From an uncultured Lachnospiraceae bacterium (GTDB lineage: Bacteria > Bacillota > Clostridia > Lachnospirales > Lachnospiraceae), in assembly GCA_910585965.1 (NCBI GenBank), contig CAJUHH010000010.1, forward strand, positions 62,001 to 126,000: a DNA stretch of 64,000 nucleotides, written 5' to 3'. Shown here piece by piece: positions 8,299-17,484 of this stretch; the stretch's first letter is position 1; every line of letters begins with the position of its first letter. The notes under the pieces were generated by a model. The model had not been told where the DNA came from. It worked only from the letters and a program-made list of their open reading frames with translations, and ran no database searches. Position numbers and translations under genes: made by a program.

Positions 8299-8898
8299 AT
8301 GGATATTACTAAATTCCAATGGACGAGACAGCCGAAAAGCTTCCACATTGACGACAGCAGGATAGAAATTATCACAGCGCCTCACACCGACTTATGGCAG
8401 AGGACTTACTATCATTTCCAAAATGATAATGCGCCGGTTTTTCAAATGGAAACGGATGAGAAATTTTTCAGTTTCATAGTGAAAACAGATTTTTCCGAAA
8501 GCCATCACCGATTTGACCAGTGCGGCATTGTTATGTACCTGGACAGCGAAAATTGGCTTAAGGGTTCCATTGAATACGAGAATGAATCTTTCCAGCATTT
8601 AGGCAGCGTTGTGACGAATGGCGGGTATTCCGACTGGGCGACTACCGCTGTTTCTGCCACCATAAAATCTATGTGGTACCGCTTTAGCCGCCGGGAAGAC
8701 GACTACTGCATTGAATGTTCCGAAGACGGCGTAAATTTCAGCCAGATGCGTATTTGCCATATGGGCAGGGGCAATGGAAAAATCCGGTTTGGTATCTATG
8801 CCTGTTCACCGGAAGATTCTTCCTTTAAAGCGGTTTTCACTGACATGAAGATCACAGAATGCCAATGGAAAGCCCATGATGGTCAGCAGCCAGACTAA
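8299..8898 (+). CDS. DUF1349 family protein (concanavalin-like fold)
   Basis: This 199-residue cytoplasmic protein has no signal peptide. The pattern HTDLWQRTYYHFQNDNAPV, DQCGIVMYLDSENWLKGSIEYEN, VVTNGGYSDWATT and CEDGVNFSQMRICHM-like segments is typical of DUF1349 proteins, which have a lectin/glucanase-like beta-sandwich and an undefined role. The ATG is preceded by GGAGGAG. It is transcribed convergently with xylB, and the two share a bidirectional terminator. The proximity to the glycoside locus hints at a carbohydrate link, but that is inference. Confidence 0.85.
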   Translation: MDITKFQWTRQPKSFHIDDSRIEIITAPHTDLWQRTYYHFQNDNAPVFQMETDEKFFSFIVKTDFSESHHRFDQCGIVMYLDSENWLKGSIEYENESFQHLGSVVTNGGYSDWATTAVSATIKSMWYRFSRREDDYCIECSEDGVNFSQMRICHMGRGNGKIRFGIYACSPEDSSFKAVFTDMKITECQWKAHDGQQPD

Positions 8899-8942
8899 TA
8901 AGGAAATATGATTTTCTTCCAGACATAGAGCAGACATAAAAA

Positions 8943-8987
8943 TAACCCCTTTCATCAGACTTTTCTTTTTGTCTAACAAAAGGGGTT
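8943..8987. terminator. Bidirectional terminator between DUF1349 gene and xylB
   Basis: AACCCCTTT and AAAGGGGTT form the stem around a T-rich loop. The minus-strand transcript continues with ATTTTTAT and the plus-strand one with a pyrimidine-rich stretch. It ends both convergent units. Confidence 0.75.
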
Positions 8988-9031
8988 CCCTTCATTTTCG
9001 CAGGAATAACAGCTATTTTCTCTTTGTTTGC

Positions 9032-10492
9032 TTAATAGTACCAATCCTTTATCATCGGATAGAGTTCTTTAAATTTCCTGTATTTCTCTTCATATTTTGC
9101 CGTAAGTTCTGGATCAGGCTCGATCACTTCCGTTACTTTTACTACGGTTTTTGCCGCTGTTTCCACATCTGGATATTCGCCGCACCCCACCGCCGCAAGC
9201 AAAGCGCCTCCATATCCCGGCCCTTCCTCGCTGGCAATGATATCCAGCTTCAGATTCATCACATTGGCAATAATTTTCTTCCAGAGCGGGCTTTTCGCCC
9301 CGCCGCCGCAGATTTTGGAGCGTTCCACGGCAATCCCGGCCTCCCTCGCCGCTTCCAGGGAATCCCGCAGGCCGAAAGCCACGCCTTCCAAAACAGCCTG
9401 GGTCATATCCGCCCTTGTGGTGTCCATGGACATGCCGATAAAAGCTGCCCTCACCCGCGCATCGTTATGGGGGGAACGCTCCCCCATCAGATATGGGAGA
9501 TAAAAAACGTTATTTTCCCCCAGCCTGGTAATAGCCGCCTGTTCTGCGGCAAATTCTTTTGTCTTTAAAATATCCTCATTCCACCATTTATTGCAGGAAG
9601 CTGCGCTTAACATGCAGCCCATCAGATGGTAATAGCCGTCCGCATGGGCGAACGAGTGGAGGGCATGGTTTGCATCCGCCCGGAAAGCCTTGCTGGAAAT
9701 AAAAATCGTGCCGGATGTGCCAAGGGAAATGTTGCATGCTCCGTTCCCTACCGTTCCGGTTCCCACTGCGGCCGCCGCGTTATCCCCTGCCCCGGCAACC
9801 ACTTTTACCTTCCCGGAAAGTCCTGTCAATGCGGCAATCTCCGGTTTTAAACAGCCCACGGCCTCATAACTTTCAAAAAGCTTCGGCAGCTGTTCTTCCC
9901 TCACTCCGCATATTTCCAGCATTTCTTCCGACCACCGTTTCTTTTTTACATCCAAAAGCAGCATCCCCGACGCATCGGAATAATCCGTACAGAAAACGCC
10001 GCACAGACGGTACGCCAAATAATCTTTCGGCAGCATGATTTTGTGGATTTTTGCAAAATTCTCCGGCTCATGCTTCCTCATCCAAAGCAACTTAGGAGCA
10101 GTAAACCCTGCAAAGGCAATATTCGCCGTATACCGGGATAATTTTTCTTTTCCGACCACCTCATTCAGATAGTTCGTCTCTTCCTCCGCCCTCCCGTCGT
10201 TCCACAGGATAGCCGGGCGGATAACCCGGTCTTCCTTATCTAACGCCACCAGCCCGTGCATCTGTCCGCCGAATCCGATTCCTGCAACCTGCGATTTGTC
10301 CGCCTCCGCTACCAGTTCCATCAGGCCTTCCAACGACTGCTGGTACCAGTCCTCCGGGTTTTGTTCCGACCATCCCGTTTCCGGGAAAAACAGCGGGTAT
10401 TCTTTCGAGACAACTTTCTGTATCGTTCCCTTCTCATCCATCAACAGCAGCTTCACCGCCGAAGTTCCCAAATCAATTCCTATGTATAGCAT
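9032..10492 (-). CDS. xylB: Xylulokinase (FGGY family)
   Basis: This enzyme phosphorylates D-xylulose to xylulose 5-phosphate for the pentose phosphate pathway. The 486-residue FGGY kinase begins LYIGIDLGTSAVKLLLMD (phosphate-binding loop) and contains GIGFGGQMHGLVALD, ILWNDGRAEEE (the substrate-binding WNDxR segment), GAGDNAAAAVGTG, and GGGAKSPLWKKIIANV. The ATG has a GGGGAGG site. It is 18 bp downstream of the isomerase gene and closes the pentose locus. Residue patterns fit XylB better than glycerol or gluconate kinases. Confidence 0.92.
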   Translation of the reverse strand: MLYIGIDLGTSAVKLLLMDEKGTIQKVVSKEYPLFFPETGWSEQNPEDWYQQSLEGLMELVAEADKSQVAGIGFGGQMHGLVALDKEDRVIRPAILWNDGRAEEETNYLNEVVGKEKLSRYTANIAFAGFTAPKLLWMRKHEPENFAKIHKIMLPKDYLAYRLCGVFCTDYSDASGMLLLDVKKKRWSEEMLEICGVREEQLPKLFESYEAVGCLKPEIAALTGLSGKVKVVAGAGDNAAAAVGTGTVGNGACNISLGTSGTIFISSKAFRADANHALHSFAHADGYYHLMGCMLSAASCNKWWNEDILKTKEFAAEQAAITRLGENNVFYLPYLMGERSPHNDARVRAAFIGMSMDTTRADMTQAVLEGVAFGLRDSLEAAREAGIAVERSKICGGGAKSPLWKKIIANVMNLKLDIIASEEGPGYGGALLAAVGCGEYPDVETAAKTVVKVTEVIEPDPELTAKYEEKYRKFKELYPMIKDWYY

Positions 10493-10510
10493 GTCGTTTC
10501 CTCCCCGCCT

Positions 10511-11995
10511 TTATCCCCACGGATTCTCTGTGGGATATCTGACTCCCTTCGGCTGGTTATAGCCGATTTCATCCACAGGAACGCCGATATATTTGAAAAC
10601 CTCAAACAAAGCGCGGCCATGGTGTCCGAATGCCACTGCGCCGTGGTGGGGGAATCCGCCCTCGATCAGCACATGCCTGTAAAATCTTCCCATTTCCGGG
10701 ATGGCAAAGATTCCGATGCCCCCAAAAGACCTGGTCGCTACGGGAAGCACTTCTCCCTGGGCGATATAAGCCCGCAGCTTATTGTCCGCCGTACTCTGCA
10801 AACGGTAGAACGTAATGTCACCGGGCACGATATCCCCTTCCAGCGTTCCCTGGGTTACTTCCTCCGGCAGAGCCCTTGCCATAATCAACTGGTATTTCAT
10901 CTCGCAGGAGGATAATTTCCCGGAAGCGGTATTGCCGCAATGGAAGCCCATAAACGTATCTTTCTGTGTATATTCATATTTTCCCCTGATATCGCTTTCA
11001 TACATATCTTTGGGAACCGTATTATTGATGTCAAGGAGCGTCACGATATCGTTGCTTACCACCGTTCCGATAAACTCGCTCAACGCGCCATAAATATCCA
11101 CCTCGCAGGATACGGGAATCCCCTGCGCCGTCAGACGGCTGTTCACATAGCAGGGAACAAAACCGAACTGTGTCTGGAATGCCGGCCAGCATTTTCCGGC
11201 AATCGCCACATATTTCCGATAGCCTTTATGATCCCTGATCCAGTCTTTCAGGGTGATTTCATACTGGGCGAGTTTTTCCAGAATCTCCGGCTTTTTATTC
11301 CCAACGCCCAGCTCTTCTTCCATCTCTTTCACAACGGCAGGTATTCTCTCATCCCCCTTATGCCGGTTGAACGCTTCAAAAAGATCCAGCTCCGAATTCT
11401 CCTCGATTTCCACGCCGATATTGTAAAGCTGCTTGATCGGCGCATTGCATGCAAGGAAATTGAGCGGCCTGGGCCCGAAGCTTATAATCTTTAAGTGCTG
11501 CAATCCTTCGATTGCTTTCGCGATCGGCACAAACTCATGGATCATATCCGCGCATTCCTGCGCATCGCCCACCGGGTACTCGGGAATATATGCCCTGATG
11601 TTGCGCAGTTTCAGGTTATAGCTTGCATTCAGCATGCCGCAGTATGCATCCCCCCTCCCCTGCACCAAATCATTCCCGCTCTCTTCTGCCGCCGCAAGAA
11701 ACATCTTCGGTCCCTCAAAATGTTTGGCAAGCAGTGTTTCCGATATCTCCGGCCCGAAATTGCCAAGATATACTACCAGCGCATTGCATCCCGCCTTTTT
11801 GATATCTTCCAGCGCCTGCACCATATGTATCTCGCTTTCCACAATGCAGACCGGGCATTCATAAATTTCATCCGCTCCATACTTATCCGTATAAGCCTTG
11901 ATTAATTTTTCCCGTCTCGTCGTTGCTAGACTCTCCGGGAAACAATCCCTGCTCACCGCTACGACTCCGATTTTTACTTCTGGCATTTGATTCAT
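10511..11995 (-). CDS. L-fucose/L-arabinose isomerase family protein, probable pentose isomerase
   Basis: This 494-residue protein has the AraA/FucI-type architecture: an N-terminal Rossmann-like part (VVAVSRDCFPESLA, ALVVYLGNFGPE), FGPRPLNF, CEVDIYGALSEF, and a C-terminal GGFPHHGAVAFGH segment with metal or substrate histidines. The family is diverse and its members differ in substrate. There is no classical XylA in the locus, and this gene sits between an alpha-xylosidase-like GH31 and xylulokinase. I infer that it converts the released pentose, most likely xylose, to xylulose. L-arabinose or another aldose remains possible. Confidence 0.8.
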   Translation of the reverse strand: MNQMPEVKIGVVAVSRDCFPESLATTRREKLIKAYTDKYGADEIYECPVCIVESEIHMVQALEDIKKAGCNALVVYLGNFGPEISETLLAKHFEGPKMFLAAAEESGNDLVQGRGDAYCGMLNASYNLKLRNIRAYIPEYPVGDAQECADMIHEFVPIAKAIEGLQHLKIISFGPRPLNFLACNAPIKQLYNIGVEIEENSELDLFEAFNRHKGDERIPAVVKEMEEELGVGNKKPEILEKLAQYEITLKDWIRDHKGYRKYVAIAGKCWPAFQTQFGFVPCYVNSRLTAQGIPVSCEVDIYGALSEFIGTVVSNDIVTLLDINNTVPKDMYESDIRGKYEYTQKDTFMGFHCGNTASGKLSSCEMKYQLIMARALPEEVTQGTLEGDIVPGDITFYRLQSTADNKLRAYIAQGEVLPVATRSFGGIGIFAIPEMGRFYRHVLIEGGFPHHGAVAFGHHGRALFEVFKYIGVPVDEIGYNQPKGVRYPTENPWG

Positions 11996-12021
11996 CTTTC
12001 TTCTTCCTTTCTGATTTATTT

Positions 12022-14022
12022 TTAGATTTTTTTGACTAAATCACATCTTTTTCTGATAAATATAGGAATGGTATCCAGCGGTGCATCTACTTCCACGCTT
12101 TGGCCTCCCCGATACTCTTTTCCGCTCGCATATTCTGCCCAATCTTCTCCTTCGGGCAGATATACGCTGCGGGAGAACTGCCCTTCATAAAGGATTGGCG
12201 CTACCAGGACATCCGATCCATATAAATATTCATCCTCAATATCCCAGCACACCGGGTCATCCGGGTACATATAGAAAAGGGTTCTCATCACCGGAGTCCC
12301 TTTTTCATGGGCTTCCCGCATGATCTTCCTTGTATACGGGCGCATCTTCTCCCTTAATTCCATATACTTTCTGCATATTTCATAAACCGCTTCCCCGTAG
12401 CTCCATACTTCATTGGCCGCGCCGGAACAGCACCCGGCTCCCCCCGTTGTTCCATATTGGGGCTGCCTCGGTTCCCTGTCCCCGTGAAGCCTCATGACCG
12501 GGCAAAAAGCCCCCCATTCAAACCACCGGGCAAACAGCTCCCGGAAACGTGGATCGTTGGGATCTCCGCCATGGAATCCACCGATATCCGTTGTCCACCA
12601 AGGAATACCTGCAATTCCCATATTCAATCCTGCGGCCAGCTGATTCCTCATGCTCTCAAAACTGGAAGCGATATCCCCCGACCATACAAGCGCCCCATAT
12701 CTCTGGCTCCCGGCCCATGCGCAGCGGAGAAGATTCACAATATTCTCCTGCCCTTCCTTCTCCATACCTTCATAAAACGTCCTTGCATAATCGACAGGGT
12801 AGGTATTTCCGATCCTAAGGTTTGTACCCTTGTAGTAGCGATAATTATCAAAATCGTATACCGTATATTCCGGCTCCGCTTCATCCAGCCAGAAAACTTT
12901 GATCCCCTTTTCGTAATAGTTTTTCTTTGCCTTCTTCCAGACATATTCCCTCGCCCCGGGATTAGTTGCATCGAAATGAATCGTTGCGCCTTGGAAATCC
13001 AGCCCTACGCGAAAGCCTCTCTCTGTCCGTATCAAAAACCCTTTTTCCAGCATTTCTTCGTAATTTTCACATGTTTTATCCACAGTCGGCCAAACGGATA
13101 CCATTAATTCGATTCCCATCTCCTTTAATTCCTGTACCATGGCGTCGGGATCCGGCCAATATACCGGGTCAAATTTCCATTCCCCCTGTTTCGGCCAATG
13201 GAAAAAATCAATGACGATCAAATCGATCGGCAGTTTCCTGCGCTTATATTCCCTTGCCACTTCCAGAAGCTCTTCCTGCGTCTGGTAACGAAGCTTGCAC
13301 TGCCAGAATCCAAGCCCATACTCCGGCATCATCGGCACCGTCCCCGCGACTGCTGCATAAGCTTCTTCTATCTCTGCCGGCGCATCTCCTGCCACCACCC
13401 AATAGTCCAATGCCCTCGTGGAATATGCTTCAAAGCTCATAATATTTTTCCCGAAAACCGCGCGACCCACGCCCGGATTATTCCACAGGAACCCATATCC
13501 CAAAGAGGAAACTGCAAAAGGCACGCTTGCCTGGGAATTGCGGTGCGCCAGTTCCAGATCCAGGCCTTTCAGATCCAGATAAGGCTCCTGGTACTGCCCC
13601 ATTCCATAAATTTTTTCTTCTTTATCCACCGATTCAAAACGCATGGTCAGATGATAATCCCCTCCCGGTATGGGTTTCCATTCCCGCGCCTCCACTTCAA
13701 TCGCGCTGCATTTTCTATCCAATACATCCCTTCGGTTCCTGCAATACTCTTCCAGCAGCAGCTTCCCGTCCAAACGGTAAATCATAATTTTACCCAAATG
13801 TGTAATCTCGGCGTAAATCTTCCCATTCGCGATCCGCGCCCCCCGTTCCGTAAAAGTAATTTCGCCCACGGCGTTTCCCCTATGGTAAAGCGCCCAATCC
13901 TCTTCCGGCATCTTATCTTCCTTCGTCGCCCGGACACGAAGCGCATTCTGCCCCCAAGCCTCTATCCACACCTCTTCCGCATCATAACGGAAAACCAATT
14001 TCCCATCTTTACAATCCAACAT
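12022..14022 (-). CDS. GH31 glycoside hydrolase, probable alpha-xylosidase
   Basis: This 666-residue enzyme has an N-terminal beta-sandwich (about 1-200) and a TIM barrel (about 230-550). The probable nucleophile is in KVFWLDEAEPE and the acid/base in GALVWSGDIASSFESM, followed by GIPWWTTDIGGF and RLHGDREP. A short beta-rich C-terminus follows. There is no signal peptide, so it acts inside the cell on imported oligosaccharides. GH31 members with this motif set include alpha-xylosidases, and the isomerase-xylulokinase neighbours support xylose release. An alpha-glucosidase role cannot be excluded. The start has a GGAGGAGG site. Confidence 0.82.
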   Translation of the reverse strand: MLDCKDGKLVFRYDAEEVWIEAWGQNALRVRATKEDKMPEEDWALYHRGNAVGEITFTERGARIANGKIYAEITHLGKIMIYRLDGKLLLEEYCRNRRDVLDRKCSAIEVEAREWKPIPGGDYHLTMRFESVDKEEKIYGMGQYQEPYLDLKGLDLELAHRNSQASVPFAVSSLGYGFLWNNPGVGRAVFGKNIMSFEAYSTRALDYWVVAGDAPAEIEEAYAAVAGTVPMMPEYGLGFWQCKLRYQTQEELLEVAREYKRRKLPIDLIVIDFFHWPKQGEWKFDPVYWPDPDAMVQELKEMGIELMVSVWPTVDKTCENYEEMLEKGFLIRTERGFRVGLDFQGATIHFDATNPGAREYVWKKAKKNYYEKGIKVFWLDEAEPEYTVYDFDNYRYYKGTNLRIGNTYPVDYARTFYEGMEKEGQENIVNLLRCAWAGSQRYGALVWSGDIASSFESMRNQLAAGLNMGIAGIPWWTTDIGGFHGGDPNDPRFRELFARWFEWGAFCPVMRLHGDREPRQPQYGTTGGAGCCSGAANEVWSYGEAVYEICRKYMELREKMRPYTRKIMREAHEKGTPVMRTLFYMYPDDPVCWDIEDEYLYGSDVLVAPILYEGQFSRSVYLPEGEDWAEYASGKEYRGGQSVEVDAPLDTIPIFIRKRCDLVKKI

Positions 14023-14087
14023 ACCTCATCCTCCTCCAATCCTTTCATTCTCCTAACCCCCATGCCGCCTTCCAGCGCTGCCAACAG

Positions 14088-14204
14088 GAAGAATGCCCGC
14101 ACTTTGGGCATTCTTCGGTGTGAGAAGACTTGCGAAGCAAGTCTAGAGTTTCTCCGCGAAGCAGCCTCTGCTGCGAGTGGTTAGAAACTCTTCTCACGCT
14201 AACC
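14088..14204 (-). repeat. Dispersed multi-hairpin repeat, copy A
   Basis: Copy A contains the hairpin GAAGAATGCCC/GGGCATTCTTC, the outer stem GTGTGAGAAG...CTTCTCACGC, an inner GACTTGC/GCAAGTC hairpin and a second inner arm built on AGAGTTTCT...AGAAACTCT. It lies in the gap between a sugar permease gene and the GH31 gene, head-to-tail with copy B. It is the most diverged of the four copies. Confidence 0.85.
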
Positions 14205-14240
14205 TTCATGATTACGCTTCGCGGAATCACAAATCTTGAT

Positions 14241-14356
14241 GAAAAATGCCGTATTTCAGGCATTTTTCGGTGTGAAAAGCGGTTCGCTTCGCGAACCCTA
14301 GAAGTTCTTGGCGAAGCACCCACTGGTGCGAGCCTTAGAACTTCTCTTCACACTAA
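14241..14356 (-). repeat. Dispersed multi-hairpin repeat, copy B
   Basis: It has the same architecture as copies A, C and D: AAAAATGCC/GGCATTTTT hairpin, outer stem with GTGTGAAAAG and CTTCACAC, inner GGTTCGC/GCGAACC hairpin and an AGAAGTTCT/AGAACTTCT arm capped by a GCACCCACTGGTGC hairpin. On the transcribed strand it starts at the permease stop codon itself. Confidence 0.88.
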
Positions 14357-15201
14357 CCTTTGACCGCACCGCTCGTCATGCCGCTCACGATATATTTCTG
14401 CATAAAAATGAAAATTAACGCCACCGGAATAATTGTTACAACTGCAAAAGCAGTCAGGTAACTCCACTTCGTTCCGTATTGCCCCATAAAATTAAAAATA
14501 CCCGCTGTAATCGGCCGTTTCTCCTGATCCAGAATAAACGTCATTCCATATGCAAGATCGCTCCATGCATAGAGGAAAGAAAAGATAGCGCATACCATAA
14601 CGCCCGGTTTGGCGATTGGGATCAATATCCGAACAAATGCGGTAAACTTATTACACCCATCCAAATAAGCCGCCTCCTCCAAATCCTTCGGTATGGAAGC
14701 AAAATAATTTTTCAGTATCAGCACGGAAAACGGAATCCCTATCGTTGCATCTGCCAGCACGGCCGCGATCCATGTATTGTATACATGCATATTTTTAAAC
14801 ATAATAAACATCGGTGTCAATAATACCGATACCGGGAGCATCTGCGTCACTAAAAACGACAACAGCATAAGCTTCCTTGCCCGGAAACGGTATTTTGCAA
14901 TCCCATAAGAGGCCGGCACAGCCAGCACAACCGCGATTCCAGTTGCTCCAAGCGATATCAGAAAACTGTTCGCAAAAGAGCGGAACATATTAAAATCACC
15001 GGTTTCCACTTGTGCCGCATAGGATTTCAGATTAAGGATGTGCGGATAAAACGTCGGTGGATTTTGGAAGATCTCCTGTTCTGTCTTTAAAGAAGTGATG
15101 AGCGCCCAATACGGCGGAAACAGAAGAATGCACAAAAGCAGCACCGAAATGGCACTATATAAAATATTTTTCTTTCTCGTCAGTTTCTTTTCTTCATCCA
15201 T
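14353..15201 (-). CDS. Sugar ABC transporter permease (MalG type)
   Basis: A 282-residue inner-membrane permease with six predicted helices. The MalG-type EAA loop is EEAAYLDGCNKFTAFVRILIPIAKPGV, the site that contacts the ATPase. It pairs with the MalF-type permease upstream, whose stop shares position 15201 with this start. No ATPase gene is nearby. Such operons usually use a shared MsmX/UgpC-type ATPase encoded elsewhere. It is part of the pentose-glycoside uptake locus. Confidence 0.92.
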   Translation of the reverse strand: MDEEKKLTRKKNILYSAISVLLLCILLFPPYWALITSLKTEQEIFQNPPTFYPHILNLKSYAAQVETGDFNMFRSFANSFLISLGATGIAVVLAVPASYGIAKYRFRARKLMLLSFLVTQMLPVSVLLTPMFIMFKNMHVYNTWIAAVLADATIGIPFSVLILKNYFASIPKDLEEAAYLDGCNKFTAFVRILIPIAKPGVMVCAIFSFLYAWSDLAYGMTFILDQEKRPITAGIFNFMGQYGTKWSYLTAFAVVTIIPVALIFIFMQKYIVSGMTSGAVKG

Positions 15202-16100
15202 TACGATTCCTCTCCTTCCGTTGTCGCTTTAATATAAAAGACACCCACGATCAGCAAAATCACCAGCAGCACATTTGCCACCGCAGAGCCTTTGCTGTAT
15301 TTAAACATCTCAAATGACAATTTATAAGAATACGTGGACAGCATATGCGTGGAGTTAACCGGCCCGCCGCTTGTCATAACATAGACCAGGTCATACACTT
15401 TGAATGTATAAATAAAGCCCAGAATCAGCACCGACTCGATCGTCGGTTTCAACAGCGGAAGAGTAATGCTGAAAAATGTCTGCGTTTTATTCGCGCCGTC
15501 AATAGAAGCGCTCTCGTACAGTTCTTTTGGAATCGTCGTAAGGCCGGTGGAAATCAGTATCATATTAAAAGGTATGCCGATCCATACATTGGCACAGATC
15601 AGGGCGAACATCGCCGTTTGCGGCGTGGTCAGCCATTCGATGTTCTTATCAATCAAATGGAGGCTTCTTAAAATATAATTCATAACGCCGATATCCGTAG
15701 CAAACAAAAGCTTAAACATCAATGCCGTAACTGTCACCGGGATCATCCATGGCACCAGCAGAATTCCCCTGACTGGTTTTGCAAAGGAAAATCTCCGGCT
15801 GAAAAAAAGCGCCAGCGCAAAACCAATGACAAACTGAAAAAACAGACACAAAACTGTATAGCGAAGCGTATTAAACAAAGAAGTCCGAAATACGCTGTCC
15901 CGGAAAAGCTCCATATAATTATCAAACAGAATGAAATTCTTGGTTCCGCGGACCAGGTTCCCCGCACTTACATCCTGAAAACTCAAAATAATGTTGCGTA
16001 TGATCGGATAGCCCACAAAAACCAGCATATATATGAAAGCCGGCAGGACAAATAATATCCCCGCATTATCATAGCGGAATATTTTCTTTATTTTTCCCAT
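15201..16100 (-). CDS. Sugar ABC transporter permease (MalF type)
   Basis: This 299-residue permease has six membrane helices and an EAA loop (ELYESASIDGANKTQTFFSITLPLLKPTI). The ATG at 16098-16100 has an AAGGAGG site 7 nt upstream, so I prefer it over the open extension to 16136, which would run into the terminator hairpin. It forms the heterodimeric channel with the downstream MalG-type subunit. Confidence 0.92.
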   Translation of the reverse strand: MGKIKKIFRYDNAGILFVLPAFIYMLVFVGYPIIRNIILSFQDVSAGNLVRGTKNFILFDNYMELFRDSVFRTSLFNTLRYTVLCLFFQFVIGFALALFFSRRFSFAKPVRGILLVPWMIPVTVTALMFKLLFATDIGVMNYILRSLHLIDKNIEWLTTPQTAMFALICANVWIGIPFNMILISTGLTTIPKELYESASIDGANKTQTFFSITLPLLKPTIESVLILGFIYTFKVYDLVYVMTSGGPVNSTHMLSTYSYKLSFEMFKYSKGSAVANVLLVILLIVGVFYIKATTEGEES

Positions 16101-16134
16101 AAAATACCTCCTTCTAGCATAACTTTCAGCATAC

Positions 16135-16181
16135 AAAAAAGCTGCTGCACAGATTGATTATGTAATATTCCGTGCAACAGC
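16135..16181 (-). terminator. Hairpin between binding-protein gene and permeases
   Basis: On the minus strand GCTGTTGCAC pairs with GTGCAGCAGC and is followed by six T. It lies between the solute-binding protein stop and the permease genes. Partial termination here would give more binding protein than permease, a common arrangement. Confidence 0.7.
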
Positions 16182-16194
16182 GATTTCTCATTTC

Positions 16195-17484
16195 TTATTT
16201 TACGATGCCGTCAATCGTCGTCTGGGCTTCCGCTGCCGCATCTTCCGGCGTCGCAGTTCCTGTAATAACCTGATTGAACGCCAGTGAAATTGCATCCGAT
16301 ACACTCGGCCACTCTGCCAAAGGCCCCCTCGGCATTGCATAATTCAGTTCTTCTACAAATGGCTGATACGGAGAATCCGCTTCAAACTGGCTTTCTGCGA
16401 TTGCCTTGTCAGCAGAGATATATCCGAACTTATCCATCAGGAATTTTACTTTCTCTTCAGAGGTTGCATAAGTAAGGAAATCCAAAGCGCCTTCCACATT
16501 GCCCCCATTGATTACCGCATAGTTCTCGCCGCCGAGTACGGAAGAATACTGGGAATCCTTCGGAATCAGCGTCACCTTCCAGTTCAGCTCCGGCGCTTCC
16601 TTCTGCATGGTAGGAATCTGCCACGGGCCATTCTCCATCATCGCCACATTGCCCGCAATAAACTGGTTCATCACATCCCCCTGCGTCCAGTTGATGCATT
16701 CTTTGCTCATAACCCCTTCATTCACAAGATTCTGGATAAATGTCAAGGCACGGATGCCATTCTCGCTGCCAATGCTGTAAGAATCGGCTCCCGTTGACCA
16801 GAGCCAGGGAACAAAGTTAAATGTGCCTTCTTCATTCTGCACGCTGCAAAGCGCAAGGCCGGTAACGCTATCGGTAGTTAATGCTTTTGCCGTGTCCATC
16901 AGCTCATCCCATGTGGAGGGCGCTTCCCGGCCGGCTTCCTTCAACATATCTTCGTTATAATACAAAGCCAGGCAGTTGACCCCAAACGGCACGCCGTATA
17001 AGTTCCCGTCTACCGTGCAGGAATTTACCGCTCCTTCATAATAGCTGCTTACGTCGAACTTTCCTGTCAGCTCCTCGAAAATTCCCATTTTCACATAAGA
17101 AGCATGATCCGGCGAATCCAAAATGGCAATATCGGGAAGCTCATCTGCAGAAGCGCCGATTGATAACTGTTTTTTAAAATCTGCAAACGGCACATATTTT
17201 GCAGTCACCTGGTAATTCCCCTGGGATGCGTTATAGTCCTGGATCACCTGGTCCAATGCGACCTGATGCCCTTCCGTTTCCCAATAATACCAAATAGTTA
17301 CTGCCTCTGCCTCGCCAGTCGCAGTCTTTTCCGCATTCTGCTTTTCTGCTTCTACTGCCACATTGCCTGCTGCACTTTTCGTATTTTCCGCGTTCCCTGT
17401 CTGGCCGGAAGAACCGCAGCCCGCCATCAGACCAACGGTTATTGTCAGCGCTGTCAATAGCGAAATCAATTTTTTTCTTTTCAT
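16195..17484 (-). CDS. Extracellular sugar-binding lipoprotein of the ABC transporter
   Basis: This 429-residue family 1-type solute-binding protein starts MKRKKLISLLTALTITVG and has a lipobox LMAGC (Cys at about 22), so it is lipid-anchored. A Ser/Gly/Asn-rich linker is followed by AVTIWYYWETEGHQ and domain motifs such as DELPDIAILDSPDHASY, GVNCLALYYNEDML and AMMENGPWQIP. It delivers an oligosaccharide to the permease pair downstream. Upstream (17526-17539) is a small inverted repeat, TGATAG-GT-CTATCA, that could be a regulator site. Confidence 0.93.
   Translation of the reverse strand: MKRKKLISLLTALTITVGLMAGCGSSGQTGNAENTKSAAGNVAVEAEKQNAEKTATGEAEAVTIWYYWETEGHQVALDQVIQDYNASQGNYQVTAKYVPFADFKKQLSIGASADELPDIAILDSPDHASYVKMGIFEELTGKFDVSSYYEGAVNSCTVDGNLYGVPFGVNCLALYYNEDMLKEAGREAPSTWDELMDTAKALTTDSVTGLALCSVQNEEGTFNFVPWLWSTGADSYSIGSENGIRALTFIQNLVNEGVMSKECINWTQGDVMNQFIAGNVAMMENGPWQIPTMQKEAPELNWKVTLIPKDSQYSSVLGGENYAVINGGNVEGALDFLTYATSEEKVKFLMDKFGYISADKAIAESQFEADSPYQPFVEELNYAMPRGPLAEWPSVSDAISLAFNQVITGTATPEDAAAEAQTTIDGIVK

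Noticed and set aside
13198..14184. Long plus-strand ORF of 328 codons opposite the GH31 gene
   Set aside because: It overlaps a strongly conserved enzyme on the other strand, has odd composition rich in Pro, His and Arg, and no domain. It is a codon-bias shadow.
14045..14323. Minus-strand ORF of 92 codons (MGASPRTSRV...)
   Set aside because: It is read entirely from the multi-hairpin repeats. A similar translation appears from copy C. It has no ribosome binding site and the DNA is better explained by RNA structure.
14088..14356. Possible short CRISPR-like array because of repeated units
   Set aside because: Only two adjacent units, each over 110 bp with internal hairpins and no regular spacers; more copies are dispersed at 31.2 and 44.0 kb. 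No cas genes are present.
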